From NCBI GenBank assembly GCA_011033025.1, contig WFMF01000404.1, positions 1-64,000 of the forward strand: a stretch of DNA of 64,000 nucleotides. Reading direction: 5' to 3'. Of this stretch, positions 30,715-41,970 are shown piece after piece. The notes beneath the pieces are model-generated. The model was given only the letters and a program-made list of their open reading frames with translations. It ran no database searches and was not told the origin of the DNA. Every line of letters begins with the position of its first letter. The stretch's first letter is position 1. Origin of the DNA: Beroe forskalii (Eukaryota > Ctenophora > Nuda > Beroida > Beroidae). The position numbers and the translations under genes are program-made.

Positions 30715-31335
30715 GTATATCCCTGTTTGCGTTGCGACTTGCGCGGCGCGCTTCCTCAGAACCGTACACACACACTGACACACCTATCTGGGCTTGTCTG
30801 GCGTTGACAGACCCTCTCGAGAATCAGCACCGCGGAGCTGATGCCAGCGGGTCATACATCGTACGACAACCAGGACCCTGGTTTCGCGCACAAAGTGCGC
30901 GGCGCGGCAAGCGTTTCGCTTCAAGACGCGACGCCCCTGGTTGGTAAGTGAAAGATTTGATTTTGCTAAACACGCTGCGCTTGCTTGCCAGGCGTTGCCT
31001 GGCCCCCTCGCGCGCGCCCCGACTCGCAGAGTCGGGGGGAAATATGGGGCATCAGCGGGTCAGACATCGTCTGACAAGTGTACCCCTGTTATCATTGCGC
31101 GGCGCGCTTCCTCAGAAAGATTTTTTAGAAAGATTTGAAATTGACCTTAATTGATGAACTTTTACACTTCAGAAATCAATTGCCAGACGTTGCTTCGCGC
31201 GCGCGAGGGGGCCAAGCAACGCCTGGCAAGAAATCAAATAGTGTGCATGCACACATTTTTTGCCAGGCGTTGCCTGGCCCCCTCGCGCGCGCGAAGCGCG
31301 CGCGCCCCGACTCGCAGGCAACGTCTGGCAACACA
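30715..31335. repeat. GC-rich repeat block with GCGCGGCGCG and CCAGGCGTTGCC motifs
   Basis: Repeats of TTGCCAGGCGTTGCCTGG, CCCCTCGCGCGCGC and GCGCGGCGCGCTTCCTCAGA occur in direct and inverted orientation (for example 31190-31225 against 31262-31325). They embed a self-complementary GCGCGCGCGAAGCGCGCGCG. Open frames across it are compositional. An AATTCAATTCAA tail-like stretch follows at 31345-31360. Confidence 0.7.
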
Positions 31336-31808
31336 TCTTCTAATAAATTAATTCAATTCAATTATTTATAGATTTAGTTAAGATAAGAGCTTAGTGATAT
31401 GAATATGTTGTGTGTCAGTTGTATGTTCTAACCAATAAACTTCTCAGAATGTATGACTATGATGAATACCAAATAAATGTATATGTTGCATTCCCAGATA
31501 AGTTTTTATGTAGCTTTGGAATGGGTTTTTACTTAATTATCTTTGACTCTATACTGTATGTGTATTTTTAAACTAGGCGTAGAATTGATTGCTGCTGTTA
31601 ATTGCTATCAAAAGTATTATTTATTAATTTATTAACCGTACTAAATTATGTTATTGCTTTATTGTTACTGTATTTATTTTTCAGTGTTAATGTTAAGATG
31701 ACTTGGGCTGGAAGATCCAGCATACTGTTTAATGAAACATAGATATTTTGTGGACAAGAGTGTTGATGTATTTCATCAAAACAATTATTTTATTTTTATT
31801 TTATTTGA

Positions 31809-34800
31809 ATGATATATTCATTGAAATATCACAAGAACACATCGTTTAAGGTTCCCCTTCAAAAGCATACAAACAATGTTGATATTAACTATAGTTCACC
31901 ATGGGTTAATAGATCACTAAAAAGAGCAATAAGAAATAAGAATAAGGCTTGGAATGTCTTTGATATTACTCCAAATGTAAGAAATTGGAATACTGCTTTA
32001 GAAAAACAGCAATTATTTGAAGAATGTGAAAGTAAAGCTAGAGTTAAGTATGAAAGAAAGGTTACTAAGGTCCTAAAGTATAATTCTCGTGCCTTCTTTT
32101 CATATTTAAGATCATGCAATAAAGTTAAAGATATTGTGACAAGCCTGGTTATACCAGATGGTACACATACAACTAATGATAAGGAGACAGCTGAGTGCTT
32201 AGCTGATACTTTTAGTTCAGTTTTTGTTGAGGAGCCTCATGGTCCTATGCCAAAAGCTTGTTACAATACTGAAAATGTGAAAAAATGTGAGGATCTAGTA
32301 ATAACTCGTCACCTAAACATAGAAAGGGCTTAAGTTCACATAGGCCCTTTTTAATATTTTTGCTTTATTTGAAAGATCTCATCGAGATCTTTCTCCTGGT
32401 TTTTATTTCATCAAAAAATATCATTCCTGTGCGAAGTTATGAATTTTCAAAGATTCCAATTTACATACAATTACATTGCGATGAAAAACTTTAAACGCGT
32501 TTTTCTCGAAACTTGATTTTTTCACTTAGGCCCTTTCTACATTAAGGTGACGAACTTTTGCTGAAGTTTATAAAGAGTTAGGAAGGCTTGATGTTTTCAA
32601 GAGTTTTGGCCCTGACAATGTACATCCCAAACTTTTGAAGGCTCTTGCTGAAAATGATGATTTTGTTCAAATAATAACTCTGCTTTTTAATAATAATAAT
32701 AATAATATCAATTTTTTACAGCACTCATTCTTAAAATATCCTTTCTTCCCGTATAAAAAGAGGCAAATTCCGTGTGCTAATGATGCAAGAATACCTGATG
32801 TTTGGAAGGAAGCTAATGTGGTTGCTCTCCATAAGAAGGAATCTAGAAATGATCCATGTAATTACAGGCCAGTTTCTTTGACTTGTATTATATGTAAAGT
32901 TTATGAGAAATTTCTAAGACAACATATTTTGAATTTTATTGAAGATGATATAACTGAGGATCAGCATGGGTTTGTTCCACGTAAATCATGCTTGTCTAAC
33001 CTTCTAGAGACTGTTGACAATATCATTGATTTGCTTGAAGAGGAGTATCCTGTAGATGTACTGTACTTTGACTTTATGAAGGCCTTTGATACTGTTCCAC
33101 ACTATAGGCTTCTGATAAAGTTAGAGAATTATGGGTTTAGCAGTAAGGTACTTGCAATTATTCAGGATTTTCTATCAAATAGAACAATGAAGACTATCAT
33201 AAGGGGAGAATATTCTAGTTCTAAGATTGTGAAATCAGGTGTACCACAGGGATCAGTTTTGGGTCCCTTGCTGTTTGTACTTTACATTAACTACTTACCT
33301 AACGGGATGAAAAATGTCACTAAAATATTTGCTGATGATTTAAAAGTTGTTGCAAATGCTGCTAACTATGATGATACTAATATGGATTTGAAATCACTTG
33401 AGACCAAGCTTCATGAACTTGACATTCTATATAAAAAAGTTGCAAAAATAGCACTAGGAGTTGAGAAAACTGAAAGTAGCATTAACGTTTATAGGGATAT
33501 GAAGTGGTTGCCTCTTCATCTAAGACGTCAAGTTCATCTATCTTCTTATATGTTCAAAATTCTGAAATGGCAAGGCCCCTCCAATTTTATCAACAAATTT
33601 AGTTATATTTCAGGAGGAAGTAGAGATGGAGAGAGTTGCAATTTAAATACTCCTAGATCAAAGAATCTCAAAAATTTCTATTATCTAGGTGCCAAAGTGT
33701 GGAATTCTGTGCCTTCAGAACTAAGAAATATGAACGATCCTAAAGTATTTTGTAAGATATATAAAAGTAGACTACTTGAATCTGCGATTAGTGATGCCAG
33801 TTATACACTAAATAATGCATTTGACCATGTTTATAAGATCAAACTATAAAACTATAATTCCAAAATTTTGACAAGACAATTCACCCCATGGATTTTGCAG
33901 TGAACTCCTATGTTCTATAACATAGAATTCAGTTTTTTCTTTCAAACGAAATTTGTTATTTTTAATTTATTTCACTCATTTTGTTTGACTTCGGGCAAGT
34001 CACTTTCAATAAATGCGGCCTGACCTCGGCAAGTCATAAATCTGCAGCCTCATTTTTGTAAATAAGTTAAATTATTATTTTAAACTATTTATTCTTTTAC
34101 AGTATTAATTTTTGCTGTTACAAAATTAATGTTAATTAATTATAATTTAGTATTATATATTTAGTTTTATGCAAGACCAGTATATACCAGTTATGAGGGT
34201 ATTTTTATCTACTTTTTCAAGAACCTTGAATTATTAGTATTAAATTTTATTTTCAAACTTTGAACTTTTTAATTTTTTTTCACAAACTCAAACTGAACTT
34301 GAAATATTATTATATATACCCCTATATTTAGTCTTTAGTGGGAGGCCCTCTTAACAGATTTTAAATTTGTCTTGGTGCTTACCCTCAGCACAACCCAGAA
34401 GCCTCATAATATAAAAGATTATAAAGTAACTAGACAGTAGGTATATAATAGTTGAATGTGCTGTAAAAATATATAATTGAATTGAATTGAATTGAAGAAA
34501 CTTGGCTTTTGAAGTTTAACACAGAAAAATGCAAAGTCATGCACATTGAATTGAATGATAACCCTAGAAACGAGTATAAGTTAGATGATTATAAGGTCCT
34601 TGAAGAAACTTGCTTAGAAAAGGACTTAGGTGTTTTAATGAAAAACGACTTACTCTGGGGAAGTAATATCAATAAGTGTATTAAGGATGCTAATAGAACT
34701 ATTGCTTGGATAAGTAGAAATGTTGTTGCTAAAGATATTGATATAATGTTAAGAATCTATAAAGCTCTTATCCGGCCAAAGCTTGAGTACTGTGTTCAGC

Positions 34801-35384
34801 TTTGGTGTCCTGCTGCTCGCCATGGGAACTGGGGTACCATCTTGGACCTGGAAGGTGTCCAGCAACGTTTCACCAGACTAATAAATGGCATAGGTACACT
34901 TCCCTACAGTGAGTGGCTTGATAGATTGAATCTCACTACATTGGCAGAACGAAGGATAAGGGGGGATCTAATTGAAACTTTTAAGATTGTTAGCAATAAA
35001 GTTCAGTATTGTCAAGACTTGTTTAAATGTGGTAGAAGTAGGAGAAATTTATTAACTTATAAGCATAAGAGTGTGTCTTTTCCTAAAGATATTGGTAGAA
35101 TGAATAGTAACTTTATTTTAGAAAGGGTTAGAGGTTTTTGGAATGATCTACCCAAATATGTAAGGGATGCTTCAACTGTTGACATTTTCAAAGCTAGTTT
35201 AGAGTGCTATAAGAGGGACACCTGTACTATTAGTCCAAACAACTTTTGGTATGTTTCTAACTTGGTGTTAGAAAAAATAGAATGGAATAATTATCTGACT
35301 AATAAGGAAAAGTTTAATCAATATTTAAAAAGTAATCCATTTGTGGCAAAGAGAAAAGGAATCAACATCAGGGATTGTTTCTAA
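31809..35384 (+). mobile_element. CR1/Jockey-like LINE (copy A), interrupted, reverse transcriptase
   Basis: Frame 31809-32333 encodes the region before the polymerase (SPWVNRSLKRAIRNKNKAW). The polymerase follows: FGPDNVHPKLLK, IPDVWKEANVVALHKK, NYRPVSLTCIICKV, YFDFMKAFDTVPH, GVPQGSVLGPLLFVLYIN and FADD (the catalytic box, with F where Y is common). After an insertion it resumes at about 34500 with LKFNTEKCKVMHI, EKDLGVL, LIRPKLEYCVQLWCP and VQQRFTRLINGIGTLPY. Three insertions break it: 32334-32545 (with AGGCCCTTT at both edges), about 32690-32790, and 33410-34495. No endonuclease domain was seen, so it is truncated at 5'. The frame is otherwise well preserved, which points to recent activity. 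Confidence 0.9.
33410..34495 (+). mobile_element. Second LINE (copy B), 3' fragment nested in copy A
   Basis: Sequence from about 33420 encodes a different LINE C-terminus (MKWLPLHLRRQVHLSSYMFK, AKVWNSVPSELRNMNDPKVF) that by chance keeps the frame of copy A open to 33849. A 3' non-coding part ends in (ATTGA)n at 34478-34495. GAACTTG before it and GAAACTTGG after it may be the target duplication. A 5'-truncated insertion with a short simple-repeat tail is typical of target-primed reverse transcription. Confidence 0.7.
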
Positions 35385-36414
35385 AAGTCTAGAATGTTTT
35401 TTATCACAGATCATATGAAATTGCTGAATTTAATTTTTAAATCTCTAATTCATAATTTAAATTATATTTCATTGAAATGACCAGTGGACAGTGGACACCT
35501 GTGTTTGATGGTGTGTTTTTCAATGGGAGCTAATGTTTCTTGTTAAAACGTTATGATGTGTGATGCTTGAATACCATAAATTATTTATTTTATTTTTTTT
35601 ATATAATTGTTAGGTACAATTGAAGATGTTCATAACTACACTCTACTCGTCCTATTTCTGATTAAATTGATAACGTGTAAAACTTTGCCAAATTTAGTTT
35701 TAAGTTGTGATTGGGATTATTAGATACCGTTTGTAAAAAGTTCAAATTAAATTACTTGTATGTAGTGACATGTATGAGTACTCATAAGTCAAAAACACCT
35801 TGTCAAAAGGTGCAAACTTTATACAGTTTTTAACTTGAGAAAAACTGCTTGCTATCTTTTTGAGTGTTTAGACAACTGCAAATCTAATAAAAGAGTTTTA
35901 CTCATTATTTCGGGTTTATTCCCCTTTAGCTTCCTTTTAACCACCCTTTTCCACCCTTTTTACTACCCTACTATGTCAATATGTTAGTTAAAAGGGGTAG
36001 TGAAAAGGGTTCTGAAGCCTAAGTTTAGAAAAATTGAAAGTGACTGTAAATTTAAAACGAATCATGGTTATTTATTCTTTAATTGTTGATATTTATTGGT
36101 ATCAATAATGATTGAATATTCAGTCTAAGGCCAATGTTTCCTTCACACCAAACCAGTCACAAAGGGAAGAGAGGACCTAACTCTCAAACGATGTAAGTTA
36201 TCTGTGTTTTCAAATTCAAAAACTTTTCTGCTTGAGCATTTTTTGTAATGCAATCAACAATACAGATAAGTACCCAGAAACTCTCTATAATCAAACAAAC
36301 TTTCAATCAAACAAATTCAATTGCTGTGCTGTAGAAATTGATAATAATATTGAACTAAATACTCATCATATTGTTAGCATTATATAGTGTCCCTAGGTAT
36401 TTACTGAACATAAT
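35385..36414. other. Stretch downstream of the LINE, no gene seen
   Basis: AT-rich. Only a small inverted repeat near 35930-36010 (CCACCCTTTT.../AAAAGGG) stands out. Confidence 0.4.
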
Positions 36415-36525
36415 TCCCGCCCTGGCCAGGGCGGTAACCCCCCCGCGGTAAAAAGAAAACTGGCCAGGGGTATAAGTTAGAGATTTGAGTGTCACAGGGT
36501 GATAGATATAATATATATATATCAT
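36415..36525 (-). repeat. Repeat family D, single copy
   Basis: CCCGCCCTGGCCAGGGCGG, then GTAACCCCCCCGCGG and GCCAGGGGTATAAGTTAGAG, ending in (TA)n. Two copies in the other orientation lie at 45786-45985, also next to a (TA)n run. Confidence 0.8.
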
Positions 36526-36792
36526 TTTTCCCAAAACCAAAAAGGATTTGGTTGTGATGGTCCGCGGCGGTTTTAAGGCGTTCTTTACTGTAAAACCCAT
36601 GATATGAGAAAGAACGCGACGGTTAAAACTGCTGCAACGTCACAGCATTCACGTAACTTAAATGCATCAAAAAAGGCCGTTGCGGCAGCTTTAACCGTCG
36701 CGTTTCTTCTCATATCATGGGTTTTACAGTAAAGAACGCCTTAAAACCGTCAAGGACCATCACAACCAAATCCTTTTGGTTTTGGGAAAAAT
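36526..36792. mobile_element. Miniature inverted-repeat element, family A, short copy
   Basis: Bounded by TTTTCCCAAAACC and GGTTTTGGGAAAA. The arms match those at 270-536 and 42835-44341, including CCCATGATATGAGAAAGAACG. The centre is about 40 bp. It abuts a (TA)n run on the left. Confidence 0.88.
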
Positions 36793-37600
36793 ATCACCCT
36801 TTTTCTGTGCCGAGATATTGAAATTTATGTCAAATCGCGCGTAAAAATTCGCGTTACCTAGCATTACTGATGACGTCATAATTACGTCATAAAATTAGAT
36901 GAACTATCTGAGACCCATTCATTAACACAATTGGGACTATGACCGACAACATATCCAAAGATGAAGTTCTGGGGTGGTCCCGTTTTCTCTCCACTAGCTT
37001 CACAAGTTTTGCAATTTTTTGGTATTTTTTACGTGTCAAAGTGTTTCAAACAATCGCATATATCTCAATGATGCCGAGGAGCCCAGAACTTTTCGACCAC
37101 ATTTTTGAAAAGTACAGTAAATTTCCTTTCTACGCTAGGAGGAGCATTTTTTCCTATCTCGAAAGCTTCATACCGAAAAATTGCGTTAAAAAACGCCAAT
37201 TTTTCGGAAAATCGACATCTTTTATGGTATCTTTTATGGTTCCCGAGATATCGCCGTTTAAATAGGGTACACTTCTTGCACTAAAGCGTCATCTCTCTAT
37301 ATGTATATACCTCTATATATCTGTATATACATATATGTGTATATATATGGTCGTAACCCTATTTAACAAGAACACCCTCGATTTTGGCAATATTCATGTT
37401 GTAATAACTCGGCCATTTTTAACCCAATCGATCTGAAATTTTGACAGTTGCACCTTTGACCTCTAAACATGCGATGTTCAAATTTTAGTGCAATTTCGGC
37501 AACGGGAACTTACTCAAATTTTAACGTGAAATATGGCCAATCCATGAAAACATATAGTTGGGGCTGGCAAGCAAGTTAATAAACTCACTTCCGATGTCCG
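36793..37600 (+). repeat. Repeat family B with extended left part
   Basis: This segment follows family A and runs through ATCACCCTTTTTCTGTGCCG, TAGCATTACTGATGACGTCA, GTCGTAACCCTATTTAAC and GGGGCTGGCAAGC. The same order occurs inverted at 41971-42834. No conserved frame is shared between copies, so the open frames are not considered genes. Confidence 0.75.
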
Positions 37601-37850
37601 GAAGCTCGTGTACTGTAAGGATTGCCGTTCAATGCTGCCCTCGGACCCTTCGGGTTCCGAGCTGCGCTCGGGCCTTCGGCCCGCACTGTTAGGTCCGTTG
37701 TCCAATGCTCGCCCCTCGGACCCTTCGGGTCTCAGGCTCGCGGCTCGGCCTTCGGCCCTCGCACTGTTAGGACTGCGTCAATGCCGCCTCGGGCCCTTCG
37801 GGCCCTCGGGCTCGCAAACCGCCGCGGGGGGCTTGCCAGCCCCCTGATGA
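37600..37850 (+). repeat. TTCG-hairpin array, three-unit copy
   Basis: Three units of about 75-85 bp (GTTCAATGCTGCCCTCGGAC and similar) each contain one or two inverted repeats closing on CCTTCGG: CTCGGACCCTTCGGGTTCCG, CGGGCCTTCGGCCCG and CTCGGGCCCTTCGGGCCCTC. It ends in GGGGCTTGCCAGCCCCCTGAT, as at 1270-1295. Confidence 0.8.
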
Positions 37851-38935
37851 TAATTGGGAGCAAATTTAAAACGATGAGATGTCAAGAACGGGAAATGGTA
37901 GAGCCATGATCGAGGTCAGGTTTTGTTGGTCTAAGATGGAAAATGTTATAGGCTATAAGAGAAGTTCTGGCGACGTCATTTCCACGTCACTATGACGCCA
38001 TCAACTTAGCGAAATTTTATTTTTTTAGCGAAAATAGCTCTTTTCGAGCGCATTTTTCACCAAGAAGGAAAGGAGATAGCTGTCTGATTTTTCAGAATGA
38101 TTTTTAGCAAATTTAAAGAGCTTTCAGAAAATCATATGGATTATTGGGCTATCTCAATTTTTCATCGAGATATACGCGATTTTGTAAGGTGTGGTGAAGA
38201 GTCAATTTCCAAATTATAGGACAAAACTTAAACGAGTGGGATGTCAAGAACTGCGACTTATCTTGAGTTGAGACCGGTCAAAGTATGTTGAAGTAAGGCG
38301 GAATTGTGTGATAGGCTATATGAGAAGTTGGTTTGAGGCTGCTTTGGTGCGGTAATGACGTCATCAAAATCGCGAAAAAACCACTAAAATAGCGTATTTT
38401 GCGATAGAACGCTATTTTGCGCTACTTTGGACATCTCCAACTCAAAGAGTTTTCATCGTATTATGTTTTACTTTGATATGATGCTTTAAGACCCTAAGAC
38501 TTAGCTATAAAACGAGTTTCAGGGCGATCGGTCGAAGATTGTTGTCGTGAGAGGCTTCTGAAAATTGAACTGCAAACTGATTGAAATTACGTTTATGACG
38601 AAAAATTGTACTGTTGTCCTATTCTGTGATACGATGGTGAGCTGATAATGGTTTCCCCATGTCTTGCAGTGAATAGGGATGGGAAATATACGATGAACCA
38701 GTGCGTATCCCCGTGAGTTCACGCGACGGTTTGTAGAAATTAGGGATTTAAAGAAATTGATATTTACACGGGATTTTCGACTTGATTACGTTGAAATGAG
38801 GTTAAATACGACTAATGCACGTGAAATTAGATCTAGTTGTCATATTTCAGCACGTGATTCACGGACCTTTTGTAGAAATTAGGAAATTTGAAGTGATTGA
38901 TATTTACACGTGGATTTTCGAATTGATTACGTTGG
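37851..38935. repeat. Segment duplicated at 39480-40080
   Basis: Shares with 39480-40080 an ordered set of blocks: AACGGGAAATGGTA, AGAAGTTCTGGCGACGTCAT, GCATTTTTCACCAAGAAGGAAA, TATACGCGATTTT and TTGCGCTACTTT. The two copies are moderately diverged. Further GTTTTGTAGAAATTAGG / TTTACACG..ATTTTCGA units recur at 38725-38940 and 40345-40660. No coding frame is conserved. Confidence 0.7.
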
Positions 38936-38939
38936 AATG

Positions 38940-39292
38940 AGTTCAAATACGAATAACGGAGGTCTGAATAACGGGAGTCTGAATAACGGGGGTCCGAATA
39001 ACGGGGGTCCGAATAACAGGGGTCCGAATAACAGGGGCCCGAATGACGGGGGTCCGAATAACGGGGGTCCGAATAACGGGGGTCCGAATAACGGGGGTCC
39101 GAATAAAGGGGGTTCGAATAACGGGGCTCCGAATAACGGGGTCCAAATAACGGGGTCCGAATAACGGGGGTCCAAATAACGGAGGTCCAAATAACGGGGG
39201 TCCGAATAACGGGGGTCCGAATGACGGGGGTCCAAATAACGGGGATCCAAATAACGGGGGTCCGAATAACGGGGGTCCGAATACATCTGTCA
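38940..39292. repeat. 15-bp AATAACGGGGGTCCG minisatellite, copy 1
   Basis: About 23 units, mostly 15 bp, a few 14. Because the period is divisible by three, both strands carry long repetitive open frames (NNGGP, PLFGP), which are not genes. A second array is at 40085-40312. Confidence 0.95.
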
Positions 39293-39298
39293 AGATAT

Positions 39299-39443
39299 CA
39301 CCACCAAAACCGTTGGACGGTTGGTCTAGTAACCCCCCGCGGGTTTGGATGTGACAACGGAACCTGAAAAGGTCCAAAATGGACTGACCACATCCAAACC
39401 AGCGGGGGGTTACTAGACCAACCGTCCAACGGTTTTGGTGGTG
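39299..39443. mobile_element. Foldback element, family E, copy 1
   Basis: Arms of about 55 bp (CACCACCAAAACCGTTGGAC... and its complement, containing GTAACCCCCCGCGGGTTTGG) with a spacer of about 35 bp. It follows ATCTGTCAAGATATC directly, as does the second copy at 40841-40982. Confidence 0.88.
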
Positions 39444-40084
39444 TAATAATAATAATAAGAGCTGATAATTCGGGACCCAATTTATAAAGCCGAGATCTCA
39501 AGAACGGGAAATGGTACAGCCATGATCGAGGTCAGGTTTTGTTGATCTAAGATAGGAAAGTGTTATAGGCTATAAGGGAAGTTCTGGTGACGTCATTTTC
39601 ACGTCATTATGACGTCATCAACTTAGCGAAATTTTATTGCTTTTTTAGCGAAAATAGGCCATTTTTGAGCGCATTTTTCACCAAGAAGGAAAGGCGATAG
39701 CTCAAAAATTTTGAAAAATCGTTAGTTGGAAATTTAAAGAGCTTTTCAGAAAATCATATGGATCATTGGGCTATCTCGAATTTTCATCGAGATATACGCG
39801 ATTTTCTAAGGTACGGTGAAAATCAATTTCAAAATTTTAGGAGAAAAACTTAAACGAGTGATATGTCACGAACTGCAGCATATCTTGAAAGAGATGAGAC
39901 CGGTCAAAGTATGTTGTACTAAGGCGGAATTGTCTTATAGGCTATATGGGGAAGTTGGTTTGAGCTTATTTGTGTGCTGTGATGACGTCATCAAATCGCG
40001 TAAAACCACTAAAATAGCGTATTTTGTAATAGAAACTATTTTGCGCTACTTTTACATCTCCAACTCATAGAGTTTTCATCGGAT

Positions 40085-40312
40085 TATGGGGTCCGAATAA
40101 CGGGGTCCGAATAACGGGGTTCCGAATAACGGGGTCCGAATATCGGGGTCCGAATAACGGGGGTCCGAATAACGGGGGTCCGAAATAACGGGGGTCCGAA
40201 TAATGGGGGTCCGAATAACGGGGTCCGAATAATGGGGGTCCGAATAACGGGGCTACAACAACCGGGGTCCGAATAACGGGGTCCAAATAACGGGGGTCCG
40301 AATAACGGGGAA
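40085..40312. repeat. 15-bp AATAACGGGGGTCCG minisatellite, copy 2
   Basis: About 15 units of the array seen at 38940, here with more 14-bp units (one G fewer). It lies in the middle of the duplicated surroundings. Confidence 0.93.
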
Positions 40313-40840
40313 ATATACGATGGACTAGTGAAGCACGTGAGATCACGCGGACGTTTTGTAGAAATTAGGATTTGAAGAAATTGATATTTACGCAGGATTT
40401 TCGACTTGATTATGTTGAAATGAGTTTAAATACGACTAATGCACATGAAATCAGATCTGGTTGCCATATTTATGCACGTGATTACACACAGACGTTTTGT
40501 AGAAATTAGGGGATTTGAAGAAATTGATATTTACAGGATTTTCGACTTGTTGCTACGTTGAAATGAGTTCAAATACGACTAATGCACGTGAAATTAGATC
40601 TAGTTGTTATATTCCAGCACGAGTTCACGTGGACGATTTGTAGAAATTAAGAAATATATCAATTCTAGTAATTCCAAGTTAGAATAACGTAGTTTTGGAC
40701 TTCGTCAGGGTGAGTTATGTGGGTTAGACTTGCGTGTGGGCTAGTAACGTGGGTTCGGACTACGTGAGGCAAGTTACGTGGTCCAAACTGCCTTTGGGCA
40801 AGTAACATGGGTTCAAACTACATACATCTGTCAAGATATC

Positions 40841-40982
40841 GTCACCAAAACCGGGACAGTTGGTCAAGTAACCCCCCGCGGGTTTGGATGTGACAACGGA
40901 ACCTGAAAAGAGACAAAATGGGCTGATCACATCCAAACCAGCGGGGGGTTACTTGACCAACCGTCCAACGGTTTTGGTGACG
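40841..40982. mobile_element. Foldback element, family E, copy 2
   Basis: Same arms and spacer as 39299-39443 with a few substitutions. It ends about 30 bp before the exon at 41017, so it lies in the 3' end of that intron. Confidence 0.88.
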
Positions 40983-41016
40983 ATAAACTAATGATATGAC
41001 TCCCTATTCTCCACAG

Positions 41017-41667
41017 GAGATGGTACCAAAACGACCTGTACAACAGCTTCTGCGGATACTGCTGAGGCAGCTGCAGCTTTAGCTTACTGCCACAAGTAAG
41101 TGTCGAGAATTACTTCCGCAATCCGGGACAATCTGTTGCTAGCTAATGAGTCACTACCTAGTGATGCACTAGCTAGTGAGTCACTACCTAGTGACTCATA
41201 GTGAGTCACTACATAGTGATGTCTTACTCATTGGAGGTATCCTCCAGTAACGGTAGCCACAACTTTAGATTGTTAACTTAGGAATGGGCAAATACTCAAA
41301 TAAGACGGCTACAGTCAAAGGTCAGGGAACATTTGGTCTGCCTTGAAAAGCAGTGTGGTGGAGCAGCTATTGTTGAGTTGTTGATCACCAAAAAATCAAT
41401 GGCAATCACGATTTTTTGCCTAAATAAAATTGTACTGTCTTTCTCAGACCTGACGGAACTGTGGCCGGATACACTGAGTATGGGTGTGGCAAGTGCGCCT
41501 CAGATGGAAGTGCAGTGGCGGGCTGCTCAGAGTGCCCTGCTGGGACGGATGAAACTGAGAACTGCAACACCTACTCTTCTTCCTCTTCCTCCTCTTCCTC
41601 CTCTTCCTCCTCTTCTTCCTCCCAGCTCAGCACTTCTTCAAGTGCAAGTCAGCAAGGTGGATACTGA
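41017..41667 (+). CDS. Last two exons of a small cysteine-rich secreted-type protein with poly-Ser tail
   Basis: Exon 41017-41095 (acceptor CCACAG, donor GTAAGT) and exon 41448-41667 (acceptor TTTCTCAG) join in phase (2, then 1). The product reads GTKTTCTTASADTAEAAAA, then YCHKPDGTVAGYTEYGCGKC, CSECPAGTDETENC, sixteen Ser, QLSTSSSASQQGGY and stop TGA at 41665-41667. Seven Cys in about 55 residues with CxxC spacing suggest an extracellular, disulphide-bonded module similar in style to EGF or granulin-like repeats; I do not recognise a named family. A possible polyadenylation signal AATAAA is at 41772. The upstream exons, including any signal peptide, were not found; a foldback element ends about 35 bp before the first exon seen. 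The Ser tract in another frame reads as Leu/Pro and is not a gene. Confidence 0.6.
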
Positions 41668-41870
41668 CTGCGCTGCTGGCACCACTGCTTGTTTCAGTAG
41701 AAGATATGCAGATAATTTCTAACAAAAATGTGAATCATTGCTTATTCCTAGTTTCTGGAGTCATTCAGTTGAATAAAATTGAATTATTGTCCAATCTTGA
41801 CCTTGACCACATTATGAAGAATTTCTATCTCTAATCGGTATTTATAATATACTGATATATGCAAGGATAC

Positions 41871-41970
41871 NNNNNNNNNNNNNNNNNNNNNNNNNNNNNN
41901 NNNNNNNNNNNNNNNNNNNNNNNNNNNNNNNNNNNNNNNNNNNNNNNNNNNNNNNNNNNNNNNNNNNNNN
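41871..41970. other. Assembly gap of 100 N
   Basis: Exactly 100 unknown bases, probably a scaffolding gap of arbitrary size. It begins immediately before the inverted GGCTGGCAA box of repeat family B. Confidence 0.98.

Noticed and set aside
32635..33849. A single intact 404-residue reverse transcriptase gene
   Set aside because: The frame joins two different LINEs; the outer element continues only after 34500, and the inner one has its own 3' tail.
36939..37265. Protein-coding gene in repeat family B
   Set aside because: The inverted copy at 41971-42834 does not preserve the frame, so the open stretch is chance.
38910..39377. Asn/Gly/Pro-rich and Pro/Leu/Phe-rich frames as structural proteins
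   Set aside because: They are frames of the 15-bp minisatellite on either strand, with no conserved ends.
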